Positions 1-9,046 are shown, counted from the first letter of the stretch. The stretch is DNA of 64,000 nucleotides from Variovorax boronicumulans (GCF_019352895.1 NZ_JAAAFX010000007.1:415132-479131), one strand, 5' to 3'. Notes: generated by a model from the letters alone, not told the origin. Numbers and translations are program-made.

Positions 1-31
1 CGGCTATTCGAGCGGCGGCGGTCACAAGTGA
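1..31 (+). CDS. C-terminal tail of a truncated gene (possibly DUF4178 family)
   Basis: The only open frame here ends in GYSSGGGHK and a TGA at 29-31; the rest of the gene lies off the left edge. It stops 42 bases before the DUF350 gene and is on the same strand, so it is probably the upstream member of the same operon. DUF4178 proteins are common neighbours of DUF350 and membrane aminopropyltransferase genes, and that association is the only reason for naming the family. Nine residues are not enough to identify it. Confidence 0.35.
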   Translation, partial: GYSSGGGHK

Positions 32-73
32 CGCACGCTCCCTTTTCAAACCTGTTTTCTTCCGGAGGTTCTC

Positions 74-301
74 ATGCTGGGAATTGAATGGCTGCGGCCT
101 GCCGCATTTCTGGGCTCGATCCTGTTCGCCTTCATCGGCGTGATCGTGTTCTGGCTCTGCTTCCTCATCATCGACAAGATCACGCCGGTCGACCTGTGGG
201 CCGAGATCGTCGAGAAGCAGAACGTCGCGCTCGGCCTGGTGGTCGCGGCCATGAGCCTGGGCGTCTCGCTGATCGTCGCCGCGGCGATCCACGGCGGCTG
301 A
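74..301 (+). CDS. DUF350 family small membrane protein
   Basis: A 75-residue inner-membrane protein with two hydrophobic segments (about residues 9-35 and 50-74), separated by a short polar stretch that carries the DKITPVDLW motif. Length and layout fit a single-repeat DUF350 (YjfL-like) protein. A strong GGAGG at 65-69 precedes the ATG. The gene ends four bases before the GTG of the aminopropyltransferase, so the two are very likely co-transcribed. No biochemical role is established for the family; its recurrent place beside polyamine-type enzymes suggests a membrane partner role, which is inference. Confidence 0.8.
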   Translation: MLGIEWLRPAAFLGSILFAFIGVIVFWLCFLIIDKITPVDLWAEIVEKQNVALGLVVAAMSLGVSLIVAAAIHGG

Positions 302-305
302 GCCG

Positions 306-1871
306 GTGTCCGTGATGCAGGGCCCGGCCCGGGGCCCTGAGCTCGATGCGGCCGCGGGCCCCCGGCCGGTCGAGATCGCGCTGCTCGCCAGCGTGTTCGT
401 GGTCGCGGCCTGCGGCCTGGTCTACGAACTCAGCGCGGCCGCGCTCAGTTCCTACCTGCTCGGTGATTCGGTGCTGCAGTTCAGCACCATCATCGGCACC
501 TACCTGTTTGCCATGGGCGTGGGCTCCTGGCTCTCGCGCTACTTCGAGCGGCAGCTGCCCGCGCACTTCCTGCGCATCGAACTCATGGTCGCGCTGATCG
601 GCGGCGCGCTGCCGGCGCTGCTGTTCATCGCCAACGCCTACATCCCCGGCGCCTTCCGGCTGCTGCTCTACGGGCTGGTGATCGTGGTCGGCACGCTGGT
701 GGGGCTGGAGATCCCGCTGGTGATGCGCATCCTCAAGCGCAACGCGGTGCTCAAGGACCTGGTCTCGCAGGTGCTGACCTTCGACTACCTGGGCGCGCTC
801 GCCGTGTCGGTGGCCTTCCCGCTGATCTTCGTACCGCAGCTCGGCATGATCCGCACCGGCCTGCTGTTCGGCTTCATGAACGCGGCCGTCGCGCTGTGGG
901 CGCTGTGGCTGTTCCGGCACGAGCTGCGCCGACTCGGCGCGCATGTGGTGGCCTGCGTGCTTACCCTCGCGGTGCTGGCCGCGGGCTTCGTCTTCGCCGA
1001 CCGCATCACCACGCTGGCCGAGGACAAGTTCTACCAGGACCACATCGTCTTCAGCGCCACCTCGCCCTACCAGCGCATCGTGGTCACGCGCGGCAGCGCG
1101 GGCCATCGGCTGTTCCTCAACGGCAACCTGCAGTTCGCCGAGCGCGACGAGTACCGCTACCACGAGGCGCTGGTGCACCCGGTGATGGCCGCGCACGGCG
1201 CGCCGAAGAAGGTGGCGGTGCTGGGCGGCGGCGACGGCATGGCGGTGCGCGAGATCCTCAAGTACCCCTCGGTCGAGTCGGTCACGCTGGTCGAGCTCGA
1301 CCCGAACATGACGAAGCTGTTCGCCGAGCACGAGACGCTGGCGGCGCTCAACGGCGGTTCGCTCAAATCGCCCAAGCTCCACATCGTCAACACCGATGCG
1401 TTCAAGTGGCTGCAGGAAGGCGACGACGTTTTCGACGTGATCGTGGTGGATTTCCCCGATCCCACCAACTTCGCCATCGGCAAGCTCTACACCAACTCCT
1501 TCTACGCGCTGCTCGACAAGCGCCTGGCCGCCAGCGGCTATGCGGTGGTGCAGACCACCTCGCCGCTGGTCGCGCGCCAGAGCTTCTGGACCGTGGCGAC
1601 CACCATCGAATCGGTGGGCCTCACGGCCACGCCGTACCACGTGCACGTGCCCAGCTTCGGCGAATGGGGTTTCGTGATCGCGAGCCATCGGCCCTACCGC
1701 CGGCCCGAGGCGCTGCCGGCCGGGCTGCGCTATCTGTCGCTGCCCACCTTGCCGCTGATGTTCGACTTCCCGCTCGACATGGCCCGCATCCCCGCGGAGG
1801 TGAACCGGCTGTCGAACCAGACGCTGGTCACGACCTACGAGCGCGAGTGGGGCAAGGTCGCGGCGCATTGA
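306..1871 (+). CDS. membrane-anchored polyamine aminopropyltransferase (spermidine synthase-like)
   Basis: A 521-residue protein. The first ~225 residues hold about seven hydrophobic segments; the rest is a spermidine-synthase fold. The active-site signature NGNLQFAERDEYRYHE comes first, then the nucleotide-binding GGGDG at about residues 307-311, the acidic VELDPNM that should bind the ribose, and VVDFPDPTN in place of the usual catalytic DxxDP. Such enzymes transfer an aminopropyl group from decarboxylated S-adenosylmethionine to a polyamine acceptor. Here the catalytic domain would be tethered to the inner membrane. GTG at 306 is the longest start; GTG 312 and ATG 315 are in frame and equally possible. 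The next gene starts three bases after the stop. The decarboxylase needed to make its donor (SpeD) is at 17986-18378, outside this operon. Confidence 0.88.
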   Translation: MSVMQGPARGPELDAAAGPRPVEIALLASVFVVAACGLVYELSAAALSSYLLGDSVLQFSTIIGTYLFAMGVGSWLSRYFERQLPAHFLRIELMVALIGGALPALLFIANAYIPGAFRLLLYGLVIVVGTLVGLEIPLVMRILKRNAVLKDLVSQVLTFDYLGALAVSVAFPLIFVPQLGMIRTGLLFGFMNAAVALWALWLFRHELRRLGAHVVACVLTLAVLAAGFVFADRITTLAEDKFYQDHIVFSATSPYQRIVVTRGSAGHRLFLNGNLQFAERDEYRYHEALVHPVMAAHGAPKKVAVLGGGDGMAVREILKYPSVESVTLVELDPNMTKLFAEHETLAALNGGSLKSPKLHIVNTDAFKWLQEGDDVFDVIVVDFPDPTNFAIGKLYTNSFYALLDKRLAASGYAVVQTTSPLVARQSFWTVATTIESVGLTATPYHVHVPSFGEWGFVIASHRPYRRPEALPAGLRYLSLPTLPLMFDFPLDMARIPAEVNRLSNQTLVTTYEREWGKVAAH

Positions 1872-1873
1872 CG

Positions 1874-3469
1874 ATGCAGCGGCGCACATTCATCGGCAGC
1901 GCCCTCGGCGCGGGCGCGCTCGCGCTGGCGGGCTGCGAGCCGCCGCACGCCATCGCGGGCGGCTTCACCGGCATCGACGTGGCGCGCGGGCATGCGCTGC
2001 GCGATGGCGCGGCGCCGGGCGGCGCGCCGCCGGTGCTGCGCCGCACCCAGGTGGTGATCGCAGGCGGCGGCGTGGCCGGCCTGGCCGCGGCGCGTGCGCT
2101 GCGGGCGCGCGGCATCGAGGACTTCGTGCTGCTCGAACTCGAGGACCAGGCCGGCGGCAACAGCCGCGGCGGCCGGGTCCAGGGCATCGCCTGTCCGCTG
2201 GGCGCCCACTACCTGCCGGTGCCCGGCGACGAGGCGCACGAGGTGCAGGACCTGCTCGAGGAACTGGGCTTGCGGCGCCGGGTCGCGGGCCGCTGGGAAT
2301 ACGACGAGCGCCACCTGTGCCACAGCCCGCAGGAGCGGCTCTTCTTCCAGGGCGAATGGCACGACGGCCTGCTGCCGGTGCAGGGCGTGGGCGCGGGCAC
2401 GCTGGCGCAGTACCAGCGCTTCTCGCGCCGGGTCGACGACGTGCGCCAGGCGATGCGCTTCTCGATCCCGGCCTGGCGCGCCGCGGCCGCGCCGCAGCGG
2501 CTGGCGCTCGATGCCGTCGCCTTCGGCCCCTGGCTCGATGCCGAGGGCCTGGACGATCCGCACCTGCGCTGGTACCTCGAGTACTGCTGCCGCGACGACT
2601 ACGGCGCGGGCCTCGCACACGTGTCGGCCTGGGCCGGCCTGCACTACTTCGCGAGCCGGCACGGCTTTCATGCACCCGGCGACGACAACGCCGAACGCGA
2701 CGCGGTGCTGACCTGGCCCGAGGGCAACGGCTGGCTGACACAGCGCCTGGCCGCGCCGCTGGGCGAGCGCCTGTGCACCGGCCATGTGGTCACGCGCATC
2801 GCACAGACACGCGGCGGCGTCGAGGTCGACGTGTTCGATGCGAGCACGATGTCGCGCGTGCGCTGGCAGGCCGAGCGCTGCATCGTCGCGCTGCCGGTGT
2901 TCATTGCGGCGCGCGTGGTCCAGGACCCGCCCGCCGTGCTGCGCAACGCGGCCGCGCACCTGCGCCACGCGCCCTGGCTGGTGGCCAACGTGCACATCGA
3001 CGGCCCGCTGGCCGACCACCCCGGTGCCGCGCCCAGCTGGGACAACGTGGTCTACGGCAGCCGCGGGCTGGGCTACGTCGATGCGCGTCACCAGGCGCTC
3101 GACCCGACGCCGCGCGCCACCGTGCTGAGCTGGTACCGCCCGCTGGGCCCCAGCGCCTTCGACGGCGCCGACGGACGCCGGCAACTGCTGGACAAGCCCT
3201 GGAGCGCCTGGCGCGACGAACTCATCGCCGAACTCTCGGTACCGCATCCGGACCTGGCCGAACGCGCCACGCGCATCGACATCACGCGCTACGGCCATGC
3301 GATGGCGATCCCCACACCCGGGCTGCTGGCGCAGCTGGGCACCGACGGTGTGGTGGCCGCGGGCCGGCTGTCCTTCGCGCATGCCGACTGGTCGGGCTAC
3401 TCGATCTTCGAAGAGGCCTTCACGCGCGGCCATCTCGCGGGAACAAACGCGGCCGCCGCAAGCCGCTGA
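1874..3469 (+). CDS. secreted FAD-dependent oxidoreductase (amine oxidase-like), lipoprotein
   Basis: A 531-residue flavoprotein. The N-terminus has both a twin-arginine motif (RRTF, residues 3-6) and a lipobox ending in LAGC (Cys21), so it is predicted to be exported folded by Tat and anchored as a lipoprotein. A dinucleotide-binding GGGVAGLAAA follows at about residue 62, with an acidic ELEDQAGG end to the first fold unit, as in flavin amine oxidases. The ATG at 1874 is two bases after the previous stop; the open frame extends far upstream, but only this start gives the export signal. Placement after an aminopropyltransferase suggests a polyamine or related amine as substrate. That is inferred from context and not from a substrate-pocket motif. 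Confidence 0.82.
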   Translation: MQRRTFIGSALGAGALALAGCEPPHAIAGGFTGIDVARGHALRDGAAPGGAPPVLRRTQVVIAGGGVAGLAAARALRARGIEDFVLLELEDQAGGNSRGGRVQGIACPLGAHYLPVPGDEAHEVQDLLEELGLRRRVAGRWEYDERHLCHSPQERLFFQGEWHDGLLPVQGVGAGTLAQYQRFSRRVDDVRQAMRFSIPAWRAAAAPQRLALDAVAFGPWLDAEGLDDPHLRWYLEYCCRDDYGAGLAHVSAWAGLHYFASRHGFHAPGDDNAERDAVLTWPEGNGWLTQRLAAPLGERLCTGHVVTRIAQTRGGVEVDVFDASTMSRVRWQAERCIVALPVFIAARVVQDPPAVLRNAAAHLRHAPWLVANVHIDGPLADHPGAAPSWDNVVYGSRGLGYVDARHQALDPTPRATVLSWYRPLGPSAFDGADGRRQLLDKPWSAWRDELIAELSVPHPDLAERATRIDITRYGHAMAIPTPGLLAQLGTDGVVAAGRLSFAHADWSGYSIFEEAFTRGHLAGTNAAAASR

Positions 3470-3630
3470 AGACGCCGGTACTGCCGGCCGCGCGCTGCGC
3501 AAGGTCGAAGGCCAGGACCGCGTCGAGCCGGGAGCGATGAGGGGCGACGCTGCGCCCTGAAGGCGTGTCATGCCGACGTCATGCCGGCCCGGCAAGGTCA
3601 CGCGTTTCCGACTCGCAACCTCTCTCTCCC

Positions 3631-4983
3631 ATGACGCGCATTGCCTCCCTGTCCCTCGTTGCGCTTGCCGCTGTTCTCGCCTGCGGTGGCGCGGTCGCCC
3701 AGATCGCCTTCCCCGCTACGCTCGCCGGCCACGCCGTGCTGCCCGCGCAGAGTTTCGTTGCGGCACCGAAAGACGCGCCGCCCGACCTGCAGGTCAGCGG
3801 CAAGTTCACTTCGGGCAAGCGCGTGGAGGCACGGGGTTCGGTCGAAGGCCTTTCGGCCGGCCGCGCGACCGGCGTGTCGTTGCCCTTCAAGGGCCAGCCG
3901 CTGCAAGGCCACTCGGGCATCAAGAAGATGGACGACGGCAGCTTCTGGATCCTCACCGACAACGGCGCGGGCACCAAGGCCAACTCGCCCGACTTCATGC
4001 TCTACCTGAGCCACTACAAGGTGGACTTCAAGAGTGGCAAGTTCAATCGCCTGAACACCGTCTTCCTGCACGACCCCGACAAGAAGGTGCCTTTCCGCAT
4101 CGTCCACGAAGGCACCCAGCAGCGCTACCTGACGGGCTCCGACTTCGACCCCGAGAGCTTCCAGTTCGCCGGCGGCGCGCTGTGGATCGGCGACGAGTTC
4201 GGCCCCTTCCTGATCAAGGCCGACTTGAAGGGCAAGGTGCTCGCCGTGTTCGACACGCTGGTCGACGGCAAGGCCGTGCGCTCGCCCGACCATCCCGCCG
4301 TGACCACGCCGGGCGCGCCCGGCGGCGCGGTCGACTTCCAGATCAAGCGCTCCAAGGGTTTCGAAGGCATGGCCTCGTCGAAGGACGGCAGCAAGCTCTA
4401 TGCGCTGCTCGAAGGCCCGGTGTGGAATGCCGAAGCGAAGGACTTCGAAAAGGTCGAAGGCAAGGAAGCGCTGCGCGTTCTGGAGTTCGACGTGGCCACC
4501 GAAAAGTGGACGGGACGCCACTGGAAATACGTGCTCGAAGCCAACGGCAACGCCATCGGCGACTTCAACATGATCGACGGCATCACCGGCCTGATCATCG
4601 AGCGCGACAACGGCGAAGGCACCAGCGACAAGGCCTGCCCCGAGGGCCAGAAGCGCACCGACTGCTTCCACGACATCGCCAAGTTCAAGCGCGTCTACAA
4701 GGTCGAGCTGAACGATGAGAACGTGGGTGGCCCGGTGCGCAAGATCGGCTACATCGACCTGCTGAACATTGCCGATCCGAACAAGCTTGCGCGCAAGCCG
4801 CTGAACGACGGCGTGCTGACCTTCCCGTTCTTCACGATCGAGAACGTCGATGTGGTCGATGCCACGCACATCGTGGTCGGTAACGACAACAACCTGCCCT
4901 TCTCGAGCAGCCGCGCGCCGAACACGGCGGATGACAACGAGCTGGTGCTGCTCGAGGCCGGCGCCTTGCTGCAGGCGAAGTAG
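3631..4983 (+). CDS. secreted esterase-like activity of phytase family protein
   Basis: A 450-residue protein with a typical signal peptide ending near AVAQ. The body reads as the beta-propeller 'esterase-like activity of phytase' family, with repeated acidic segments such as DDGSFWILTDNGAGTK, SDFDPESFQF and GGALWIGDEFGPFL, and the late VVGNDNNLPFSSSR. Members are periplasmic or extracellular and thought to bind metal and hydrolyse phosphoester- or ester-containing compounds; the substrate cannot be read here. ATG 3631 is chosen because it starts the signal peptide; an upstream in-frame start at 3565 would bury it. It seems monocistronic. Confidence 0.82.
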   Translation: MTRIASLSLVALAAVLACGGAVAQIAFPATLAGHAVLPAQSFVAAPKDAPPDLQVSGKFTSGKRVEARGSVEGLSAGRATGVSLPFKGQPLQGHSGIKKMDDGSFWILTDNGAGTKANSPDFMLYLSHYKVDFKSGKFNRLNTVFLHDPDKKVPFRIVHEGTQQRYLTGSDFDPESFQFAGGALWIGDEFGPFLIKADLKGKVLAVFDTLVDGKAVRSPDHPAVTTPGAPGGAVDFQIKRSKGFEGMASSKDGSKLYALLEGPVWNAEAKDFEKVEGKEALRVLEFDVATEKWTGRHWKYVLEANGNAIGDFNMIDGITGLIIERDNGEGTSDKACPEGQKRTDCFHDIAKFKRVYKVELNDENVGGPVRKIGYIDLLNIADPNKLARKPLNDGVLTFPFFTIENVDVVDATHIVVGNDNNLPFSSSRAPNTADDNELVLLEAGALLQAK

Positions 4984-5074
4984 GAGCTCCGGCAAACGAG
5001 GCGCTGGGTCCGGGGGGTTGCCGGCGTGCTGCCGGCCTGGAATGGCAGGCGTGCCCAAGCCCATCGATCCTCCA

Positions 5075-5345
5075 CGACGCTGCGCAGTGCCGGCGTCCGG
5101 GGGAAGGAAGCGCTCGGCGCCAAGATCGGAGATGCCGACGACGGCAGTCCGGAGCGAAGACCTTCTCGCAGTAGCGCACGATCATCGAGGTCGCAGGGCC
5201 GTCCCTGCTGCGCGCCAGCGGCAGCGCGGTCGACGTCCATCACAGCGCACCGGGCGGCTTGAAGAAAGCCGACAGCCATCGCCTTCAGCTGCTTTCGGTT
5301 GAGCGCACCGGTTCGTGGATCGGCGTTCTGTCACCCCCGCTGTTG
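5075..5345 (+). pseudogene. decayed AraC-family regulator fragment (copy of the gene at 12589)
   Basis: The DNA aligns by eye with the N-terminal half of the intact AraC gene at 12589-13638. Matching blocks are CTCGGCGCCAAG, CGCCAGCGGCAGCGCGGTCG, and the codons for SVERT.SWI..LS.PL. The reading frame is destroyed in three ways: a TAG at 5172-5174 where the intact gene has a Leu codon (QQL), no recognisable start, and an internal deletion of about 40 codons joining ADSHRLQLL directly to SVERTGSWI. The whole C-terminal DNA-binding half is absent. After the stop the frame stays open and runs in phase into the monooxygenase at 5451. The rest of the 4984-5450 interval shows nothing else recognisable. 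Confidence 0.8.
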
Positions 5346-5450
5346 CCTGCGCCGGACGCCGCTGCGGCAGAATTCGCCATGGTCGTGCCGATGACGAGAT
5401 CGTTCGCCGCCATCGATCAAAAGTACAAGCGCAACCCAGGAGACAGCATC

Positions 5451-6728
5451 ATGAAAGTGGCCATCATCGGCGCCGGCATCGGCGGACTCACGCTGGCGCT
5501 CGCGCTGCAGCGCGAAGGCATCGAGGCCGAGGTCTTCGAGGCCTCCGAGACCATCCGCCCGCTGGGCGTGGGCATCAACCTGCTGCCGCACGCGGTGGCC
5601 GAGCTCACGGCCCTGGGCCTGGGCGACGCGCTGGCCGGGATCGGCATCGAGACCGCCGCGCTGGCCTACTACAACCGCTTCGGCCAGCGCATCTGGCACG
5701 AGCCGCGCGGCCGTGCCGCGGGCTACCCGGTGCCGCAGTACTCCATCCACCGCGGCGCCTTCCAGATGCTGCTCTACGAGACCGCGGTGCAGCGCCTGGG
5801 CGCCGGCCGCATCCACACCGGCCAGGTGCTCGAATCGGTCGTGCGCACGGGCTCGGGCCTGATGGACGCGCCCGGCCAGCCCGCGGTCTTCACGCTGCGC
5901 AGCCGCGCCGACGGCACGCTCGCCGAGCACAGCGCCGACGTGCTGGTGGGCGCCGACGGCATCCATTCGGCGGTGCGGCGGTCCTTCTATCCGAGCGGCG
6001 ACCTGCCGCGCTTCTCGCGCCGCCTGCTGTGGCGCGGCGTGACCGAGGCCGCGCCCTACCTCGACGGCCGCACCATGTTCATGGCCGGCCACCAGGACCA
6101 GAAGTTCGTCTGCTACCCGATCTCCGAGCCGCTGCGGCGCGAAGGCCGTTCGCTGATCAACTGGATCGCCGAGCTGCGCGTGCCCGGCACCGACGACGAC
6201 ACGCCGCCCAAGAGCGACTGGAACAAGTTGGTCGACAAGTCGGTGTTCGCCGATGCCTTCCAGGACTGGCGCTGGGACTGGATCGACATCCCCTCGGTGA
6301 TCGACGGCGCCGAGGCGATCTACGAATTCCCGATGGTCGACAAGGACCCGCTGCCGGGCTGGACGCGCGGCCGCGTCACGCTGCTGGGCGATGCGGCGCA
6401 CCCGATGTATCCCATCGGTTCCAACGGCAGCGCGCAGGCCATCATGGACACGCGCGCGCTCACCGTGGCGCTCACGCAGTTCAAGGACCCGTCGATGGCG
6501 CTGCGCGAGTACGAGGCCGACCGCCTGCCGCGCACCGCGGGCATCGTGCTGCGCAACCGCATGAACGGTCCCGAGCAAGTGATGCAGATGGCGCACGAGC
6601 GCGCGCCCGAAGGCTTCACCGAGATCGACAAGGTGGTGCCGCACGCCGAACTCGCGGCCGTCGCGCTGCGCTACAAGCAGCTGGCGGGCTTCGACCCCAA
6701 GAGCGTGGTGGCGCGGCCCGCGGCCTGA
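5451..6728 (+). CDS. FAD-dependent monooxygenase, PhzS-like group
   Basis: A 425-residue class A flavoprotein hydroxylase. The FAD-binding GAGIGG is at residues 7-12, followed by PLGVGINLLPHA; the DG motif (GADGIHSAVR) lies near residue 167 and the GD motif (LLGDAAHPMYPIG) near residue 312. Segments such as PQYSIHRG, LLWRGVTE and FPMVDKDPLP resemble PhzS, which hydroxylates methylated phenazine carboxylate. No phenazine genes are nearby, so another aromatic substrate is likely. ATG 5451 follows AGGAGA at about 5439-5444 and starts the Rossmann fold at once. A longer in-frame start at 5259 only adds pseudogene remnant. It is followed by a TetR regulator on the same strand. Confidence 0.87.
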   Translation: MKVAIIGAGIGGLTLALALQREGIEAEVFEASETIRPLGVGINLLPHAVAELTALGLGDALAGIGIETAALAYYNRFGQRIWHEPRGRAAGYPVPQYSIHRGAFQMLLYETAVQRLGAGRIHTGQVLESVVRTGSGLMDAPGQPAVFTLRSRADGTLAEHSADVLVGADGIHSAVRRSFYPSGDLPRFSRRLLWRGVTEAAPYLDGRTMFMAGHQDQKFVCYPISEPLRREGRSLINWIAELRVPGTDDDTPPKSDWNKLVDKSVFADAFQDWRWDWIDIPSVIDGAEAIYEFPMVDKDPLPGWTRGRVTLLGDAAHPMYPIGSNGSAQAIMDTRALTVALTQFKDPSMALREYEADRLPRTAGIVLRNRMNGPEQVMQMAHERAPEGFTEIDKVVPHAELAAVALRYKQLAGFDPKSVVARPAA

Positions 6729-6810
6729 AGCGCGAGGCGCCATCGGCGCCCGGCCGCGGCCTCGCTTCCGCCGTTACCATCGGGCGAGTGAGACACTGCG
6801 ACGGAGCGCC

Positions 6811-7452
6811 ATGGTCAACGAGCGGAAACTAGCCAAGCGGTCGCGACCGGAGATCCAGGAAGACATACGGCAGGCGGCGATCCAGGAGTTCGCGCTGCAC
6901 GGGCTGCGCGGCGCGACCACCCAATCCATCGCCGAGCGGGCCCAGCTGTCCAAGGCCCAGCTGCACTACTACATCGAGAGCAAGGAAGCGCTCTACGTCG
7001 AGCTGCTGCAAGGGGTGGTGGACGAATGGAGCCGCGAATCCTTCGGCCAGCGCGACGGTGATCCGGCCCATGTGCTGGCTTCGTACGTGAAGCGCAAGCT
7101 GGCCTTCTCCTTCGACCAGCCGCTGCTGTCGAAGATGTTCGCCAACGAACTGATCAGCGGCGCCGAAGTGCTGCGCAACATCCTCACGCAGCCGCGCACG
7201 CGCGCCGGCCAGGCCATCCAGACGCTCACGCAGTGGATCGACGAAGGGCGGATCCGCGCGCTCGATCCCTGGCTGTTCCTGATGCACATCTGGGCCGTCA
7301 CGCAGCACTACGCCGACTTCGACGTGCAGGTGCGTTTCATGATGCGCGTGCGCGCCGGCCAGCCCCTGGACCGGGCGCGCATCGTGCGCGAGGTGGTGGC
7401 CTTCGTGTTGCACGGCTGCGGCCTGACGCCCAGCGAGGACGACCTGGCCTGA
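6811..7452 (+). CDS. TetR family regulator, RutR-like
   Basis: A 213-residue repressor-type protein. The N-terminal helix-turn-helix is TTQSIAERAQLSKAQLHYYI, ending at about residue 56. The C-terminal ligand domain looks like the RutR/YcdC type, with MFANELISGAEVL and IWAVTQHYADF. RutR itself responds to pyrimidines and binds TTGACC-type palindromes. Two palindromes with TTGACC half-sites lie 2.7 kb downstream in the esterase/Rieske divergent promoter (10120-10137, 10209-10226), so this regulator is the best local candidate to bind them. It stops 19 bases before the convergent esterase stop codon. Confidence 0.85.
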   Translation: MVNERKLAKRSRPEIQEDIRQAAIQEFALHGLRGATTQSIAERAQLSKAQLHYYIESKEALYVELLQGVVDEWSRESFGQRDGDPAHVLASYVKRKLAFSFDQPLLSKMFANELISGAEVLRNILTQPRTRAGQAIQTLTQWIDEGRIRALDPWLFLMHIWAVTQHYADFDVQVRFMMRVRAGQPLDRARIVREVVAFVLHGCGLTPSEDDLA

Positions 7453-7471
7453 GGCGCCGCGTGGCGCCGGT

Positions 7472-9046
7472 TCAGCGCGCGTCGAGGAAGGGCCGCCACT
7501 TCGCGCAGGCCCCGTGCGCGTCGGCGAAGGGATGCGGCGTGGCGGCGGGCGGTTCGGCCCACACGTAGGCCGACAGCGCAGATGCGGTCATCGGCCGCCA
7601 TCCGGGCGTGGCCGGATCGCCGCCGTGGGCGATCGCGGCCCAGCTGCGCATCATGCGCAGCGACAGGGCCCGGTCCTGCGGCGTGAAGGGGTAGCCGGGC
7701 GGGTAGACCGGCGCGCCGAAGAGCAGGTCCAGCTCGTCGCCGTGCGTCGCGCCCAGGTAGGGCTTGGGATGGTTCGCGCTCACATGCGCGAAGCGGTAGC
7801 CGTGCACCGGGCGCCGGCTGTGGCGCACCAAAGCCTGCGCCGCGTCCTGGCTGCCGCAGTCGATGTAGAAGTCGCCCAGCAATCGGCTCAGCGCCTGCCA
7901 GTTGCCCTCGGCCGCGCGCAGCGGCGCGTACCAGGAGAGCATGTCCTCGACCTGCTGCGGGGCGTAGAAGGGTTGCAGCGCGCCGCGCGCCGCCTGTTCG
8001 TAGACCGCATCGGACACCGGCTCGCCGGGTTTCTTCCAGCCGGTGCGCGACATGGCCATGAAATGGCCTTCGTTGGCGTTCAGCCCCAGGGTCACCGCGA
8101 CCTCGCGCTGGAAGCGGCCCTCGCGCAGCAGCTGCAGCGGCTGCGCCTTCAACTGCCGGCCGTCGACCGTGGGCTGGAAGGCGTGGCTCTGCGCCAGGCC
8201 GGGCAGCAGCTGGTCCGCGGGCCGCTGGCGCAGGCAGTCGAGCAGCGCCTCGCCGTCGGCCGGGCAGCCCTGCGCCTGTGCCAGGGCCTGCGTGCCGCGC
8301 GCGGCCTCGGCCAGCGTGGGCAGCCGCCATTGCCAGGTCGACTGCAGGATGGCGCGCTGGAACAGGCCGGCCGCGTCCTCGGCCAGCAGCTGCTGCAGCA
8401 CGCTTCCGGCGCCCGCGCTCTCGCCGAACAGCGTGACGCGCGCGGGGTCGCCGCCGAAGCGCGCGATGTGCTCGGCCACCCAGCGCAGCGCCATGCGCTG
8501 GTCCTGCAGGCCCGCGTTGGCATGGCCCCGAGCGGCCTGCGCCGGCGTGGCGAGGAAGCCGAAGGCGTTGAGCCGGTAGGCCGGCGTGACCACGATCACC
8601 CGGCCCTCGCGCGCGAGCTGTTCCACCCGGTTCTCCGAGCTGCGGCCGGTCCAGTAGCGGCCGCCGTGCAGGAAGACCATCACCGGCAGCGGCGCATCGC
8701 TCGTGCGTGCCGCATCGGGGCGGTAGACGTTGAGGTAGAGGCAGTCTTCCGACATGCCGATCTCGGCCGGCACGGGGCCGTCCTGCATGCAGGCGGGCTT
8801 GAAGCGGCCCGCGTCGAGCACGGCGGGCGCCCAGGCTGCGGCGGGCGCGGGGGACTGGAAGCGGCGTGCGCCGAGCGGCGGCTGCGCGAAGGGAATGCCC
8901 AGGAAGGCGGCGGTGCGGTGGGCGTCGAGGTAGGTGCCCTGCACCGCGCCCTGCGCGGTCTGCACCAGGGGCCGGTCGTCCGCAGCGGTGCCCAGGCTCC
9001 ACGCGAGGAGCGCCGCCCCCGCGATCGCACGCAGGCCCGGGTTCAC
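7472..9046 (-). CDS. secreted carboxylesterase type B
   Basis: A 524-residue alpha/beta hydrolase with an N-terminal signal peptide ending near GTAA. The oxyanion-hole motif FLHGGRYW is present. The nucleophile elbow GESAGAGS has its Ser at about residue 210, and the catalytic-His region reads THGDELDLLF. These enzymes hydrolyse carboxylic esters, here in the periplasm or outside the cell. GTG 9046 is chosen because it overlaps the stop of the upstream binding-protein gene by four bases (GTGA), implying translational coupling, and because it starts the signal peptide. With the neighbouring oxygenases, an aromatic ester is a plausible substrate (inference). Confidence 0.87.
   Translation of the reverse strand: MNPGLRAIAGAALLAWSLGTAADDRPLVQTAQGAVQGTYLDAHRTAAFLGIPFAQPPLGARRFQSPAPAAAWAPAVLDAGRFKPACMQDGPVPAEIGMSEDCLYLNVYRPDAARTSDAPLPVMVFLHGGRYWTGRSSENRVEQLAREGRVIVVTPAYRLNAFGFLATPAQAARGHANAGLQDQRMALRWVAEHIARFGGDPARVTLFGESAGAGSVLQQLLAEDAAGLFQRAILQSTWQWRLPTLAEAARGTQALAQAQGCPADGEALLDCLRQRPADQLLPGLAQSHAFQPTVDGRQLKAQPLQLLREGRFQREVAVTLGLNANEGHFMAMSRTGWKKPGEPVSDAVYEQAARGALQPFYAPQQVEDMLSWYAPLRAAEGNWQALSRLLGDFYIDCGSQDAAQALVRHSRRPVHGYRFAHVSANHPKPYLGATHGDELDLLFGAPVYPPGYPFTPQDRALSLRMMRSWAAIAHGGDPATPGWRPMTASALSAYVWAEPPAATPHPFADAHGACAKWRPFLDAR

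Noticed and set aside
896..1873. N-terminal extension of the FAD oxidoreductase frame to 896
   Set aside because: This part overlaps the aminopropyltransferase in another frame; only ATG 1874 gives the Tat/lipobox signal.
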